Program-made: the position numbers and the translations under genes
Assembly: GCA_002104905.1 (NCBI GenBank)
Contig: MCFE01000028.1
Location: 1-64,000 of the forward strand
Length of the DNA stretch: 64,000 bases
Direction: 5' to 3'
Source of the DNA: Basidiobolus meristosporus CBS 931.73
Taxonomy: Eukaryota; Basidiobolomycota; Basidiobolomycetes; Basidiobolales; Basidiobolaceae
Shown here: positions 41,780 to 52,547 of the stretch, one piece after another
How positions within the stretch are numbered: position 1 is the stretch's first letter
Layout of the letters: every line of letters starts with the position of its first letter
Notes under the pieces: generated by a model
Told to the model about the DNA's origin: nothing
The model's database searches: none
The model's input: only the letters and a program-made list of their open reading frames with translations

Positions 41780-42429
41780 TACAGTGGTTACTCTCAGAAA
41801 TCCAAAAGTGATATAAATGGTTCAATAAAGGTTTTACCCAATTAAGGTCACTTTTGTACACTTAGCAATAAAGGGCTAATATATTAAAATACTAGAGAGA
41901 TACATCGGAGGTGAATTGAAGAAATAGAAAATTTGCATGGCATCAACTTGTTGCTTTATTAAGTTGCAGCACTGTATTTATATTATTGCATTGCTATGTA
42001 TATGTAATTACTTTGTTGCTATCAGGGGAGTCTCAGCAATACAACTGCCAAATTTCATCTCAATAGGATAAGTTTCCAATTTTCCTAAGTTCTGCACTTC
42101 ACCAATTCCTAATAATCAGCTTATATCCTTAAAACCAACTTCTAAGTTAATATTCCAAGATACAAAACTTGACTAAGTGCTGGTTCATAACATACTAATG
42201 ATCAGGTGGGCTCCTAGTTATTTCAACATACTCTACATGATAATTAATCTCTTTTGATGAAAACCCCTTGAGTATTGTTTCAAAGGAGTTAGAATATGAA
42301 ACATGTGCTGGCCACTTGGTGCTCAGCAAGATATAATATTCTTGAATAGATGATTGTTAATGACTTGATCTTTTGTCCTTAAAGCCAGAATATCATGATA
42401 TCCCCTTTGTGTGTTATAACGGGAATGTG
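41780..42429. other. Unassigned AT-rich stretch
   Basis: About 650 bp right of transposon C. There is no frame with recognisable similarity and no LTR or terminal repeat seen. Probably old repeat debris. Confidence 0.4.
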
Positions 42430-43015
42430 GTGCTAGGGTTGACAGTTGTGCCTGAAAAGCAGTATGTGTGGGAATCAGTGAGTGAAGAATGACCCATAGC
42501 TGTAGAATACCTGCCAATGTTTTGTAAATAGGGCATTTTGCAGCAATACTACTTAAGTGATTGATTTTAATGGTACTACTTGTTAAATGTTAGGCTGAGT
42601 ATAATGTTAGAGTTAGGTGCAGGGACTTATATATGTCAGTACAGTTGGTTACTCAGTTAAAAGTGAGCTTTCAGCTGAAACAAACCAATATGTGGGTATG
42701 AAAAGTAAGGGCTTTGGTTGAGTCAGGAATTCAAGAGTGTGACAAAGGGGCAACATCTAACTATTGTACACAAATGTAGGTGATAATTGAGTGTTTAGGA
42801 CTGGAGAGTAAGAGAATTGGCAAAACACCAGTCAAAGCCACTTGTGCACTGTCGTGATTAAAGATTCCAATCAAGTGATATGTGAAATGTGGGGTGTAGT
42901 CTCTTAATGGTCTTTGCACAGTGTCTTCACGGTAACAATACCTCCTAGTCACAAAAGTTAAGTTTAGTGACAGCCTTTGAACAGGAGCCTCACAATTATT
43001 TTCATAAGGCTGTAA
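42430..43015 (+). mobile_element. DNA transposon right-end fragment (ORF2 side)
   Basis: Begins within the ORF2 C-terminal coding region (a VWES-VNE-like stretch near 42,455-42,490). It continues through the same non-coding tail found at 41,390-41,779, with aaccaatatgtgggtatgaa and tctttgcacagtgtc landmarks, and ends near 'attattttcataaggct'. Confidence 0.6.
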
Positions 43016-43499
43016 TAAAGGCACTAAAGTCTACAAGCTTGAAGACATAGTAGACCTGCAAAGTACTGAGTGAGATAATGAAGTGAATGCTGATGTTCAA
43101 GTGGCCTAAACTAGAATTTTGGAATGCAATCATATATGATTGGCATACAATTAGGCTGTCAAAAAATAATGGCAAGACAAATGCATTTACCTGCTCATTG
43201 ATTATTATAATACTTACTGCTAGCAAATAGACTTTGGACCTGCATATATATGCTAAGAAGACATATAGGGAATAGTAAATAAGATCATAGGCTGCTAGAG
43301 CCACAAAATACTTGCAATATGAATAAGTAAAGGGTGTCAGGGCAGAGACATTGATTAAATACAGGATTTCAATCCAATTAGCCCCATTGGAAACAATGGA
43401 AAGTTCCCCTCAAAAGACCATGGAAAAAACTAAGTTCTGTGATTAGGAAATATTGGTGCCTTCAGGACACCATTCTGAGACCATTCAGAAAATTAGCAA
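43016..43499. other. Unassigned stretch
   Basis: About 480 bp without a recognised frame or repeat family. Confidence 0.35.
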
Positions 43500-44135
43500 C
43501 TCATTTTTCACTGAAAACATAGTCAAGATTTCTTATCACTGCAGTATATAAGTAGCTCTTGATTGTTCCTGGGCTATTTGCCCCATTTGGCATTACCAAA
43601 TAGTTGTTCCCCTTCTAAACTTATGCACAACAGTTTGCAATGAGTTATTGCAGTATTTCAGTGAGTTTTCTGGTGCACTGCTCTTGAAGAACTTTTGCCA
43701 CCTATTGGTTTCACTGCTGATGCTCCAACAATTTGCTGTAGGTATTGTGATAGTGTTCTGATTTTGTGAAATTGTTAGTTGACTAATCAGTGGTAAATCC
43801 ACTTTGCTTATAGTGTGGGTCATGGAGGCTGTCAGAATCAGATTGCCTTAGAATGGAAACTAATCCACCTCACTGGAGAGCATCAGCACTGGCTGCACTT
43901 CTAGCTCTGATCAAAACACCTGTTATAATATGGGTAATTACTGTTGGCCATTATATGATTAGGCTATTATTGAATGATGGCAGTAATTGGTGTTAACTTC
44001 AGCTATTTATATTCACTTCTCAGTTACTGGCATGTGCAAATTTTTATTCCTTTGCCTTTACCTTTAATGCTGCCTTACCTTTCACTGCAGCAATTGCTGA
44101 GTGGCTTTTCTATTGTGCTATATTTTCTACATCAT
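43500..44135 (-). pseudogene. ORF2 C-terminal fragment, minus strand
   Basis: Frame 43,823-43,593 reads WQKFFKSSAPENSLKYCNNS, homologous to LQHFFKSSAQENTLEYFKDL of copy C. Module-like sequence (rich in Lys/Gly codons, plus a HLSR-like stretch) follows at 44,040-44,130. The terminal tail is present at 43,500-43,580. Confidence 0.6.
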
Positions 44136-44139
44136 AAAT

Positions 44140-44905
44140 GCTGAGCTGGTGCCTGCGCAGCTTCCAATATACTAGAGAAATACATTTTGACACCAGCCAC
44201 TATATTCTTATCCCTGCCAGAGTCTTGTCCTCCCTAAAGTTGTTCTCCAGCTGTTGCTTAAGTGAGCTCTATAATAAATTTAGTAGTAGTAGGCTTGTAC
44301 CCAGGAGATATCTGTCACACTTGGTTGAAGTTTTTCTTGTAAAAACTGTTTGCTTGTTTGTGTCCAACTAAGCCTCAAATTACTCAACCGGTCATCCATG
44401 CATTAGCGCTACTTGGTTTTGTAATGCTGCAATATCAGAAGTGATATAGATATAAGAAATACATTGAGATATAGTATACACTCTGCACTATTGATGGTTC
44501 ATTAAGAGGCTCATTATTTATGCCTTCTAAACATACTACAAATGTGATAATAGTAAGGAGAGTTTTTCAACAATTAAAATCATTCTGCAACCATCTGAGG
44601 GTTAATATATAATGTTTGGTAAAAGTGCTAACTTGATTTTGACTGTAGAAGAGTATCATAGTATCATAGATCTGGAAAAAAGTGCAAGTTTAGAGCTATA
44701 AGCAGTCCTATAATGCCCAAGACTACTCTAAATTTTTGAGTAAGCTTTAGTTGCCAAATGATACCATGTAGTCCTATATTTCCACATTTGATGCAATATG
44801 CACAGATGTGTCCTGGTGTACTCCTTTTCTCAGTACTCTCCAAGCTTTCCTGGTTGTCCTCTGTATGTCAACTTATGAGCTACAAGTCTAGATAGAGCAG
44901 TTGTA
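44140..44905 (-). pseudogene. Transposase C-terminal fragment, split by a solo LTR
   Basis: 44,140-44,424 and 44,787-44,905 match in minus orientation the part of copy C at 35,380-35,700 (around 'acccatgcattg' and 'ctggttgtcctctgtat'). A copia LTR sits between the halves. Confidence 0.55.
44425..44786. repeat. Old solo LTR of the young copia family
   Basis: 362 bp align over full length with the 369-bp LTR at 45,115-45,483 (start tgctgcaatatcagaagtga, end tatttccaca), with many substitutions. No matching target duplication remains. It is an old insertion into a transposase fragment. Confidence 0.7.
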
Positions 44906-45109
44906 GCATAATAGTCAGTTTAGCTAGCATTGCCATCACTTAACTTAACCTGAATCCACTACAATTCCAATGGCTCGGCATATGTATTATAGCTTATTGA
45001 GTGTTGATTAATTAGTTTTGCATATGATGAATGGTGTCAATGACTCATGAGATTGCATCATCATCACCAAATTAGGTCTTACTTTGCTTATCTGCTTCAG
45101 TTTGATGAG
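44906..45109. other. Old repeat debris left of Copia-1a
   Basis: About 200 bp of AT-rich sequence that was contiguous with 49,641 onward before Copia-1a inserted. No family is assigned with confidence. Confidence 0.4.
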
Positions 45110-45114
45110 GGTCT

Positions 45115-45483
45115 TGTTGCAATTTAAGAAGTGATTTGGATATAAGGAACTTATCAAGAAATAGTGATAATAGTTGAACTGTTGTTTATTCATAAAGAAG
45201 CTCAGTATTTATACCTTTGTAGAAGTAATACAGCTGCAACACTAAGTAGGGAGGGTTTCTCAATATTCAGGAGCATTCTGTAACAGTTTCAGGGTTAGTA
45301 CATAATGTTTGGTAATAGTGCTAATTTGATCCTGACTATAGGGGAATAGTCATAAGATCATATATCTGGAGAAAGTGGCGAAGTTAAGGCAGTAAATGAG
45401 TCCTACAGTGACTAAGACTAGCCTAGAATTGTTAAGTAAATTTTTAGCTGCTGAATGATACCAAATAGTCCAATATTTCAACA
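45115..45483 (-). repeat. Copia-1a 3' LTR
   Basis: Begins (plus strand) tgttgcaatttaag and ends atatttcaaca. The gag-pol stop codon (TGA, 45,480-45,478) lies inside this LTR. Confidence 0.95.
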
Positions 45484-48400
45484 CTCCCCCTCAACTAAAT
45501 AATTTCTTAATCCCAATTTCTCTCTAAGGATCTCAAACTGTGGCCTAGCTAGTGGTTTTGTCAATATGTCTGCCACCATTTTGTCAGTTGGGCAGTAAAC
45601 CAGCTCTACTAAGTTATTTTCTACAGCTTCCCTCACAAAGTGATGCTGTATATCAATGTGCTTAGTTCTGGCATGATTAGTAGGATTTCTAGCTAATGAA
45701 ATACAACTTTGATTATCCTTCTAAATACATGTTGGTTCACCTGAATTAAAACCTAAGTCTTTGAATAATTTTTGTAGCCATATAGCCTCCTTAGTTGCTT
45801 GACATACAGCCATATATTCGGCTTCAGTTGTAGATAGTGCCACAGTTGGTTGTTTCTTGCAATTCCAAGTAATAGCTGCACCAGCATAAAGAAATACATA
45901 GCCTGTGGTAGAGCGTCTGTCAATCAAATCCCTACCCCAATCTGAATCACTATAACCATCAAATTTTCGCCTATTTGCTGCTCCAGAGTATTCCAGTACC
46001 ATATTTATGGTACCTTGTAGATATCTGAAAATCCGCTTAACTGCTACAATTTGATCTGATCCGTAATTCTGCATGAATTGACTGACTATTCCAACTGCTA
46101 CTGCAATATCTGGACGTGTAGACACCATCAAGTACATTAGGCTACCAACCATTGACTGATAGGGAAAGTTTTGGTCCATATTTGAGCCGTTTTCATCTAT
46201 AACTGGCTGAGATTTGCTTAATTTCAGGTTATTGTCCATAGGGGTTGCTGCAGGTTTGCAATTTTCCATTTTGAAGCGTCTAAGAATGTCCCTGATGTAC
46301 TTAGACTGATTCAGCACAATTTTCTGCGTAGGTATGTCAAATTTGACCTCAATTCCAAGAAAATAGCTCAATTTTCCAAGATCTTTCATCTCAAACTTGC
46401 TGAAGAGATCTGATTTTGTCTGTTTAAGTGCCTCTTGATCACTTGTAGTTATAATTAGGTCGTCCACATAAAGAACTAGGATGATCACACCCTTTTTGAG
46501 CTGTTTCACATATATACTGCGATCTGCAGTGCTACAAGAGAACCCAATTTCCTCTAGATATGTGTCAATCTAGTTATACCATGCTCTGGGTGCCTGCTTA
46601 AGCCCATACAACGATTTTCTAACTTTGCACACCTTATGGGGGCTTTTTGGATCGGTAAAACCTTCTGGTTGCTCCATATATATAGTTTCTTGCAAATCCC
46701 CATTTAGAAAGGCTGTTTTGACGTCCATTTGGTGTAGATCTAGACTGTGTACAGCTGCCAGGGCTAGAACTGTCCTAATAGAGTTAAACTTGGCAACCGG
46801 AGCAAATGTTTCCTTAAAGTCTAGTCCCTGGATCTGGGAGTAGCCTTTAGCTACCAATCTAGCCTTGTACTTATCAACGGCACCATTTGAGGTTATCTTG
46901 ATCTTGTAGACCCATCTACATCCTATTGGCTTTCTCCCATTTGGTAAATCTACCAGTTCCCACGTTTTTGCCTTGATCAGTGATTGGTACTCCTCCTGCA
47001 TGGCTTGTTGCCACTTTGTAGCATCTGGACCTTGCATTGCCTGTTCCAGATTCTGAGGTTTGGCACATAAGGCAAGATAAGCTTCTTCATGATCATTGGA
47101 TGTCTGCCACCAGGATCCAGGGGCATTTCTTATTCTGGTACATCTCCTAACTGGGATAATCTGTTCTAAGCTGGAACTGGTAGAAGTATCTTCTGTATCT
47201 GGCTGGATTTGGTATGTACCTTCTTCATTAGTGTTGATTGCATCATCAGGCAGCTGGCCAATGATTTCTGTGGCTTTCTGATCTGAGTTCTCCTCAAATA
47301 CAGCATCCCTGCTCTTGATCAGCTTCTGAATTTTGCCATCATACACTCTATACCCTTTAGTATCTTCACAATACCCAAGAAAGATCCCTTTTCTACTCTT
47401 TGGTTCCAACTTTGAGCGTTTTTTGTCAGGGATGTGATAAAAAACATCACTGCCAAAGATCCTGAGGTGCTGGAGATCTGGTTTTTTGCCTGTATATGCT
47501 TCAAAGGGTGTAGAATCACGTAGTGCTGTTGTTGGGCATCTGTTCTTGATGTATACAGCGGTAGCAACAGATTCAGCCCAAACTTGTAGTCCATTCCCTT
47601 ATCATGTAGCATAGATCTTCCCATCTCTACTATTGTTCTATTTGCACGTTCTGCTACTCCATTTTGCTGTGGAGTATGAGGAACTGTGGTCTGTTGAAGT
47701 ATACCAGTAGACAAGCAGTATTTTGCAAACTCCTTTGAGCAGTATTCTCCTCCATTGTCACTTCGTAGTACCTTCAATTTACACCCAGTTTGTGTTTCTG
47801 CCATGTTCTTGAAGTGCTTAAACGTCTCTAAAGCTTCATCCTTTGTTTTGAGGAAGTACACCCATGTATATCTTGTCTTGTCATCAATAAATGTCATAAA
47901 GTATCTCTTGGCTCCAAAGGACAGTGTTCTCATGGGGCCACATATGTCTGAGTGTACAATAGCCAATATTTCGGTGGTATTGATGCCTTCTGAGCTCTTG
48001 AAATGTTGCCTAGCTTGTTTGCCATATGAACATCCCTTACAAACATTCAATTTGATCGGAATTGAGTATTTTAGGCCCAAAACAAGCTGATTTTTCACCA
48101 ATTGGCTCATTTTCTGTTCCCCTATGTGTCCTAGCCTCCTATGCCACGTCTCCCAGTTGATTTCATCAGTTTCAGCAATGTTGACATACTCAGGTACATA
48201 GAGTACGTCAGTCAGTTTTGCTGTTGTTGCCCCTGAGTTATCACTCATATTTAGTTGCATAGACCCACTTGCAATAGCTTCCAATGCAGAGTTATCTCCC
48301 AGATAAACCTTTCTTACAGGAATAGTCTTTAAGTTGCTGAACCAATCCTTTATACCACAAATATGCTGTGATGCTCCAGAGTCAATATACCATTCATTAC

Positions 48401-49230
48401 TTTGGTTACTTGCATTCTCTTGCACAGTGACAAATAGCTGTTCATCAGTAGTTATATGGTTTGCCTGCTCTAGTTTCTGTTTTTCGTCTGCTTGTTTCTT
48501 CTTGCATTCTCTTGCCCAGTGTCCTGGCTTCTTACAGTAGTTACAGCAGCCAGGTTTTCTTTGGTTTTGCTGCTTTCCCTTCTTTTCTGTATGCCTTTCT
48601 GAACTGAATAAAGCATTATCTTCAATTTTCTCTGCTTGGTCATTACGTCTGAGTTCTTCATGGAGAAGTCTTCCTTTGACATAGTCTAAAGTCAAGTTGT
48701 CTTCTCTGCTTTCAAAAGAAAGTATGAGTGGCTCATACTTGTCTGGTAGGCTGCAAAGCTGACAGAGTATCTTTTCTTCATCATCTACACCAGCATTAAT
48801 ACTGTAAAGTTCTTCTGCAAGTGTCTCCATTCTGGTAATGAGTTGTAGCATGTCATCATCTGGCTTTTTTTCTCATGTTGAAGAACTTTCGTTTCAAATA
48901 AAGCTTGCTTGATACTGACTTTGCTCTAAAGATCTTCTCTAAGGATTCCCATGCTGCTTTGGCAGTATTTGAGGCATGGATTTGTCCAATGAAGGAGTCT
49001 TGCACATTGATGCATATTGCATTGAAGGCCTTTCTCTCCTTCTCTGGAAACTTCTCCATATCTTCTGCTGTTCCTTTGGGCTCAACTTCCTTTCCTGTTA
49101 CTATGTTCCAAAGCTTTCTTTCCTCAAGGTGAATCTGCATCTTGATTCTCCAAAGTCTGTAGTTCTTCCCATCAAACCTCTCCTTTACAGGGAAGATGTT
49201 GGTATTGCTTTGTTTGCTGGTAGAAGTCAT
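45478..49230 (-). pseudogene. Copia-1a gag-pol polyprotein, few lesions
   Basis: Starts MTSTSKQSNTN at 49,230. Gag has KNYRLWRIKMQIHLEERKLW and a CCHC knuckle (CNYCKKPGHWAREC, about 48,560-48,515). Protease: WYIDSGASQHICG near 48,390. Integrase: H..H..C..C zinc region (HRRLGHIG to VCKGCSYGKQ), DDE core with SDICGP and NGGEYCS. RT: GCRWVYKIK, then YVDDL near 46,465. RNase H: TVALSTTEAEYMA near 45,830. Lesions: one extra base in a T7 run (48,865-48,871), a one-base loss near 47,583, TAG near 46,572, and TAG near 45,721 after EPTCI. An in-frame loss of 55 residues between protease and integrase lies near 48,192. The frame ends inside the 3' LTR. Confidence 0.9.
45484..45494 (-). other. Polypurine tract
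   Basis: The minus strand reads TTGAGGGGGAG immediately upstream of the 3' LTR; this is the expected plus-strand DNA primer. The same sequence flanks the LTRs at 51,662 and 57,355. Confidence 0.85.
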
Positions 49231-49254
49231 CTTTAGAATAGATTAAGGCAATCG

Positions 49255-49266
49255 GGGCTCATAACC
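49255..49266 (-). other. Primer-binding site for a half-tRNA(Met)
   Basis: Directly downstream of the 5' LTR the minus strand reads GGTTATGAGCCC. It is complementary to GGGCTCATAACC, which has the form of a methionine tRNA anticodon arm with its CAT anticodon, and not to a tRNA 3' end. Drosophila copia is known to use an initiator tRNA(Met) fragment in this way. The same site occurs in the copy at 61,288-61,299. Confidence 0.75.
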
Positions 49267-49635
49267 TGTTGCAATTTAAGAAGTGATTTGGATATAAGGA
49301 ACTTATCAAGAAATAGTGATAATAGTTGAACTGTTGTTTATTCATAAAGAAGCTCAGTATTTATACCTTTGTAGAAGTAATACAGCTGCAACACTAAGTA
49401 GGGAGGGTTTCTCAATATTCAGGAGCATTCTGTAACAGTTTCAGGGTTAGTACATAATGTTTGGTAATAGTGCTAATTTGATCCTGACTATAGGGGAATA
49501 ATCATAAGATCATATATCTGGAGAAAGTGGCAAAGTTAAGGCAGTAAATGAGTCCTACAGTGACTAAGACTAGCCTAGAATTGTTAAGTAAATTTTTAGC
49601 TGCTGAATGATACCAAATAGTCCAATATTTCAACA
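49267..49635 (-). repeat. Copia-1a 5' LTR
   Basis: 369 bp, same ends as the 3' LTR, two mismatches between them. It should carry promoter and polyadenylation signals. Confidence 0.95.
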
Positions 49636-49640
49636 GGTCT

Positions 49641-51293
49641 GTTGGTTCATCTGCTGACTGACACCACTGATCTGATAGATAGCACAATCTTATTAATATG
49701 CTAATTTTACAACTCATTGATTTGACCAAGAACTGTTCTGACTAAACATTCAAGCAGCAAGCTGTTACATTCACCCTGAATATGACAAAAAAGGCTTGCA
49801 TAGATCTTTGTTCTTGTGATGCCAGTGATACAAGTTGTGATATAAGAGTTGTAAAGGAATTGGGAGTTTAGATAGTTCTGCGTTAACTGAGCTTGAAATG
49901 ACTTTCATTGAGGCTCCTGCAGCTCCTTATCTTCAACTTTTTAATCAAGTGTTGACTAATGGTATTTGCTAATGTTGGTTGTGGCAGATTACTCATTTGG
50001 TTGCATCATCTTCATCCATATAGATGTTATTCAGTATATATTGCACTGTCTGATAGAGATCTACTGATCCATCTGCTTACTCATGCAACTGATCAAAGGT
50101 GATGTTAAAATTCAGTAGACTCTAGATAGAGCCAATAGGTTGACTAAAAACTGAACTAAGACATCCAAGCAGCAGCTCATAACAGGAGTAAAAGCATTTC
50201 ATTGATTTGTCCTAACTGAATCCTGACTATTGAGGCACCAGAGATGTGAGTTTTTTATCTACTGATGACATACTTGCAAAATGTTTAGCTTTCATTAAAC
50301 AAAATAACCCTGGACTTGATCATCATGTTGCTACTGTAGTTTACAAAATGTATGCCCTACTCTCTTTGCTGTGGTTCAAAAATATTTATTTTTACTCAAT
50401 AGCTCAAATTTTGACTGCTTTCTGGCAGCTGCTTGTCATGTGCTATGTACACAAGTACTCATAGATGTTCTGCGCCTGAGCAATTTCCACAAAATGCCTG
50501 AATTGAAGTAGAAACATTAAGTGCTCTGCAAAAACACATACATCTGAGATATACAGCTATAGCAACTGATTCCACCTGATAATTATAGTGCAACTTCTGT
50601 GCATGGGTTGTTGACCTGATCATACCAGTTATTGAACTCTTTGTATTCTCTGACCCTCTATTATGCTGTGTGGGGTATGGTTTTGCAGTATCTTGCTTAA
50701 TTAAAGAATTTCTACAAATAGATGCAAGATTTGCTCAGTTAGAGAGTGCCACATTGAGCCATCAGTGCCAAGCAATGCTGTATTGTGCCCAAGAAGCCAG
50801 GTAGACCAATGCTTGGCCTAAGAGTGTGAAGCATAGTCCTATATCATTAGACTTGTATCATTGGATATTGCCGCATTGAGCCATGAGTACCAAATAGTGC
50901 CATTGTGTACCAGAGAGGCATAGAAGACCTAAACTTGGCTGCACAGTGTGAAATATAGGCCTTCATCTTCACGCAAAGCAGCCCGTGTGTTGCACAAATA
51001 ATGCTGGGGAAAATCCATTTTTGACCTTTTTTTGGGATCAATGTTGTGCAGGATGTGTAAGAGCACAGAAGAACTGAAGACATGAATCTGGTACGCAATA
51101 CCCATGGCATTCCTAATCTGGCCCATGTGGCTTGTATCATGTCACAAAAATTTGTGGAACTATCTTGGTCCACTGGTACTATCTGGCATTATATGTGCTT
51201 TGTATAGGTTTTACTTCAGGGCAATTATTTAAATATAGTGACAGATATTACCAGTGGGCCAAGGTGGTAGCAAACATTTTTGTGTCATGATAC
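49641..51293 (-). pseudogene. Very old copia-like debris
   Basis: 50,540-50,740 in minus orientation aligns with the copia integrase region at 47,550-47,740 (landmarks around the tgtgtggggtatg / ctgtggagtatgagg site that codes TPQQNGV). The flanking sequence is too decayed to assign. Two loosely similar stretches, 49,640-49,790 and 50,050-50,200 (both with a '(c)aagcagca.gct' landmark), suggest an old internal duplication. No open gene is supported. Confidence 0.5.
50749..50967. repeat. Imperfect direct repeat, about 123-bp spacing
   Basis: The unit around 'cattgagccatcagtgccaa' (50,753) recurs as 'cattgagccatgagtaccaa' (50,875), followed in both by parallel 'tgccattgtgt.cc' and 'gtgtgaa..atag' landmarks. 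Confidence 0.7.
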
Positions 51294-51662
51294 TGTTACA
51301 ACCTAAGAAGTGATTTGGATATAAGGAACTTATCAAGATATAGAGATAATAGTTGAACTGCTGTTATTCATCAAGAGGATCATTTTTTATACTGTTGTAG
51401 AAGTAATACAGCTGTAACACCAAGTAAGGAGGGTTTCTTAACATTCTGGAGCATTATGTAACAGTTTCAGGGTTAATACATAATAATAGGTAAAAAATAT
51501 TAATTAGATCTTCACTATGGGAGAATAATCATAGGATCATAGATGTGAAGAATGTGGCCAAGTTAGGGCTGCAATAAGTCCTACAGTGACCAAGACTAGT
51601 CCTGAATGAATAAGTATGCTTTTTGCTGCTAAATGATACCGACTAGTCCAATACTCCAACAC
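51294..51662 (-). repeat. Copia-1b 3' LTR
   Basis: Starts tgttacaacctaagaagtga on the plus strand and ends actccaaca. Full-length match to the Copia-1a LTR, with many substitutions. Confidence 0.85.
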
Positions 51663-52547
51663 CCCCCCTCAACTAAATAATTTCTTAGTCCTGATTCCTC
51701 TCTAAGATTCTCAAATTGTGGTCTAACTAGTGGCTTTGTTGATATATCAGCCACCATTGTGTCAGTTGGACAGTTAACTAACTCTACTAGGTTATTTTCT
51801 ACAGATTCCCTCACAAAGTGGTGTTGAATATCTATGTGCTTAGTTCTGGTATGATTGGTAGGATTCCTAGCAAATGCGATGCAACTCCAATTATTTATGT
51901 AAATACATATTGGTTGATCTGAGTTAAAGCCCAAGTCGTTAGTTAATTTCTGTAGCCATATAGCCTCCTTAGCTACTTGGTAAGCAGCCATATATTTGGC
52001 TTCAGTCGTAGATAGGGCCATTGTTGGTTGTTTTATGCAATTCCAAGTAATAGCTGCACCAGCATAGAGAAATACATACCCAGTGGTATTGCATATGCCA
52101 ATCAGATCTCTACCCCAATCTGAATCACTATAACCATCAAACTTCCACCTATTGGCTGTCCTGAATATTCCAGTTCCGTATCTATGGCATCTTGTAGATA
52201 TTGGAAAATCCACTTAACTGCTGTGATTTGATCTGAACAATAACTCTATATGAGTTAAATGACTATTCTAGCTGGCACTGCAATATCAGGATGTGTAGAC
52301 ACCATCAAGTACATCAGGCTACCCGCCATTGATTGATAAGGAAAGTTTTAGTCCATATATGAGCCATTTTCACCTGAAACTGGCTGAGATTTGCTCAATT
52401 TTTGATTATTGTACATAGGGGTAGCTGCAGGCTTTTAATTTTCCATTATGTAGCACTTAAGAATGTCCATGATGTACTTAGACTGACTCAGCTCAACTTT
52501 CTGTGTAGGTATGTCAAAATTCACTTCAATACTTAGAAAATAGCTTA
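51663..52547 (-). pseudogene. Copia-1b RNase H and RT remnant
   Basis: The frame ending inside the LTR reads TMALSTTEAKYMAAYQVAKE and PICIYINNWSCIAF, with HTRTKHIDIQHHFVRE and STKPLVRPQFENLREESGLR. Here the codon after Cys-Ile is TAC, where Copia-1a and 1c have TAG. RT sequence upstream (52,220-52,547) has shifts and stops. Confidence 0.85.

Larger units (their letters stand above)
45115..49635 (-). mobile_element. Young complete Ty1/copia retrotransposon (Copia-1a)
   Basis: 4,521-bp element transcribed right to left: 5' LTR 49,267-49,635, primer site, gag-pol 49,230 to 45,478, purine tract, 3' LTR 45,115-45,483. The LTRs are 369 bp and differ at two positions (a g/a in 'aata/gtcat' and 'ggcg/aaag'), so insertion was recent. 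Domain order gag, protease, integrase, RT, RNase H is copia-type. It is inserted in older repeat debris. Three small lesions and an in-frame 165-bp deletion leave it non-autonomous as read. Confidence 0.95.
45110..49640. other. 5-bp target-site duplication GGTCT around the complete copia
   Basis: GGTCT stands at 45,110-45,114 and again at 49,636-49,640, immediately outside the two LTRs. This is the expected duplication length for Ty1/copia integrase. Confidence 0.9.
51294..52547 (-). mobile_element. Copia-1b 3' fragment (LTR + RNase H + part of RT)
   Basis: 3' LTR 51,294-51,662 (369 bp, diverged from Copia-1a) is followed by purine tract, RNase H and RT sequence in minus orientation. It is cut near 52,547 at a junction with DNA transposon sequence (taccatcagat), so the 5' two-thirds are missing. 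Confidence 0.85.

Noticed and set aside
47755-48090. 111-residue plus-strand frame present in both Copia-1a and 1c
   Set aside because: It lies antisense to the integrase coding region and is repeated only because the element is repeated.
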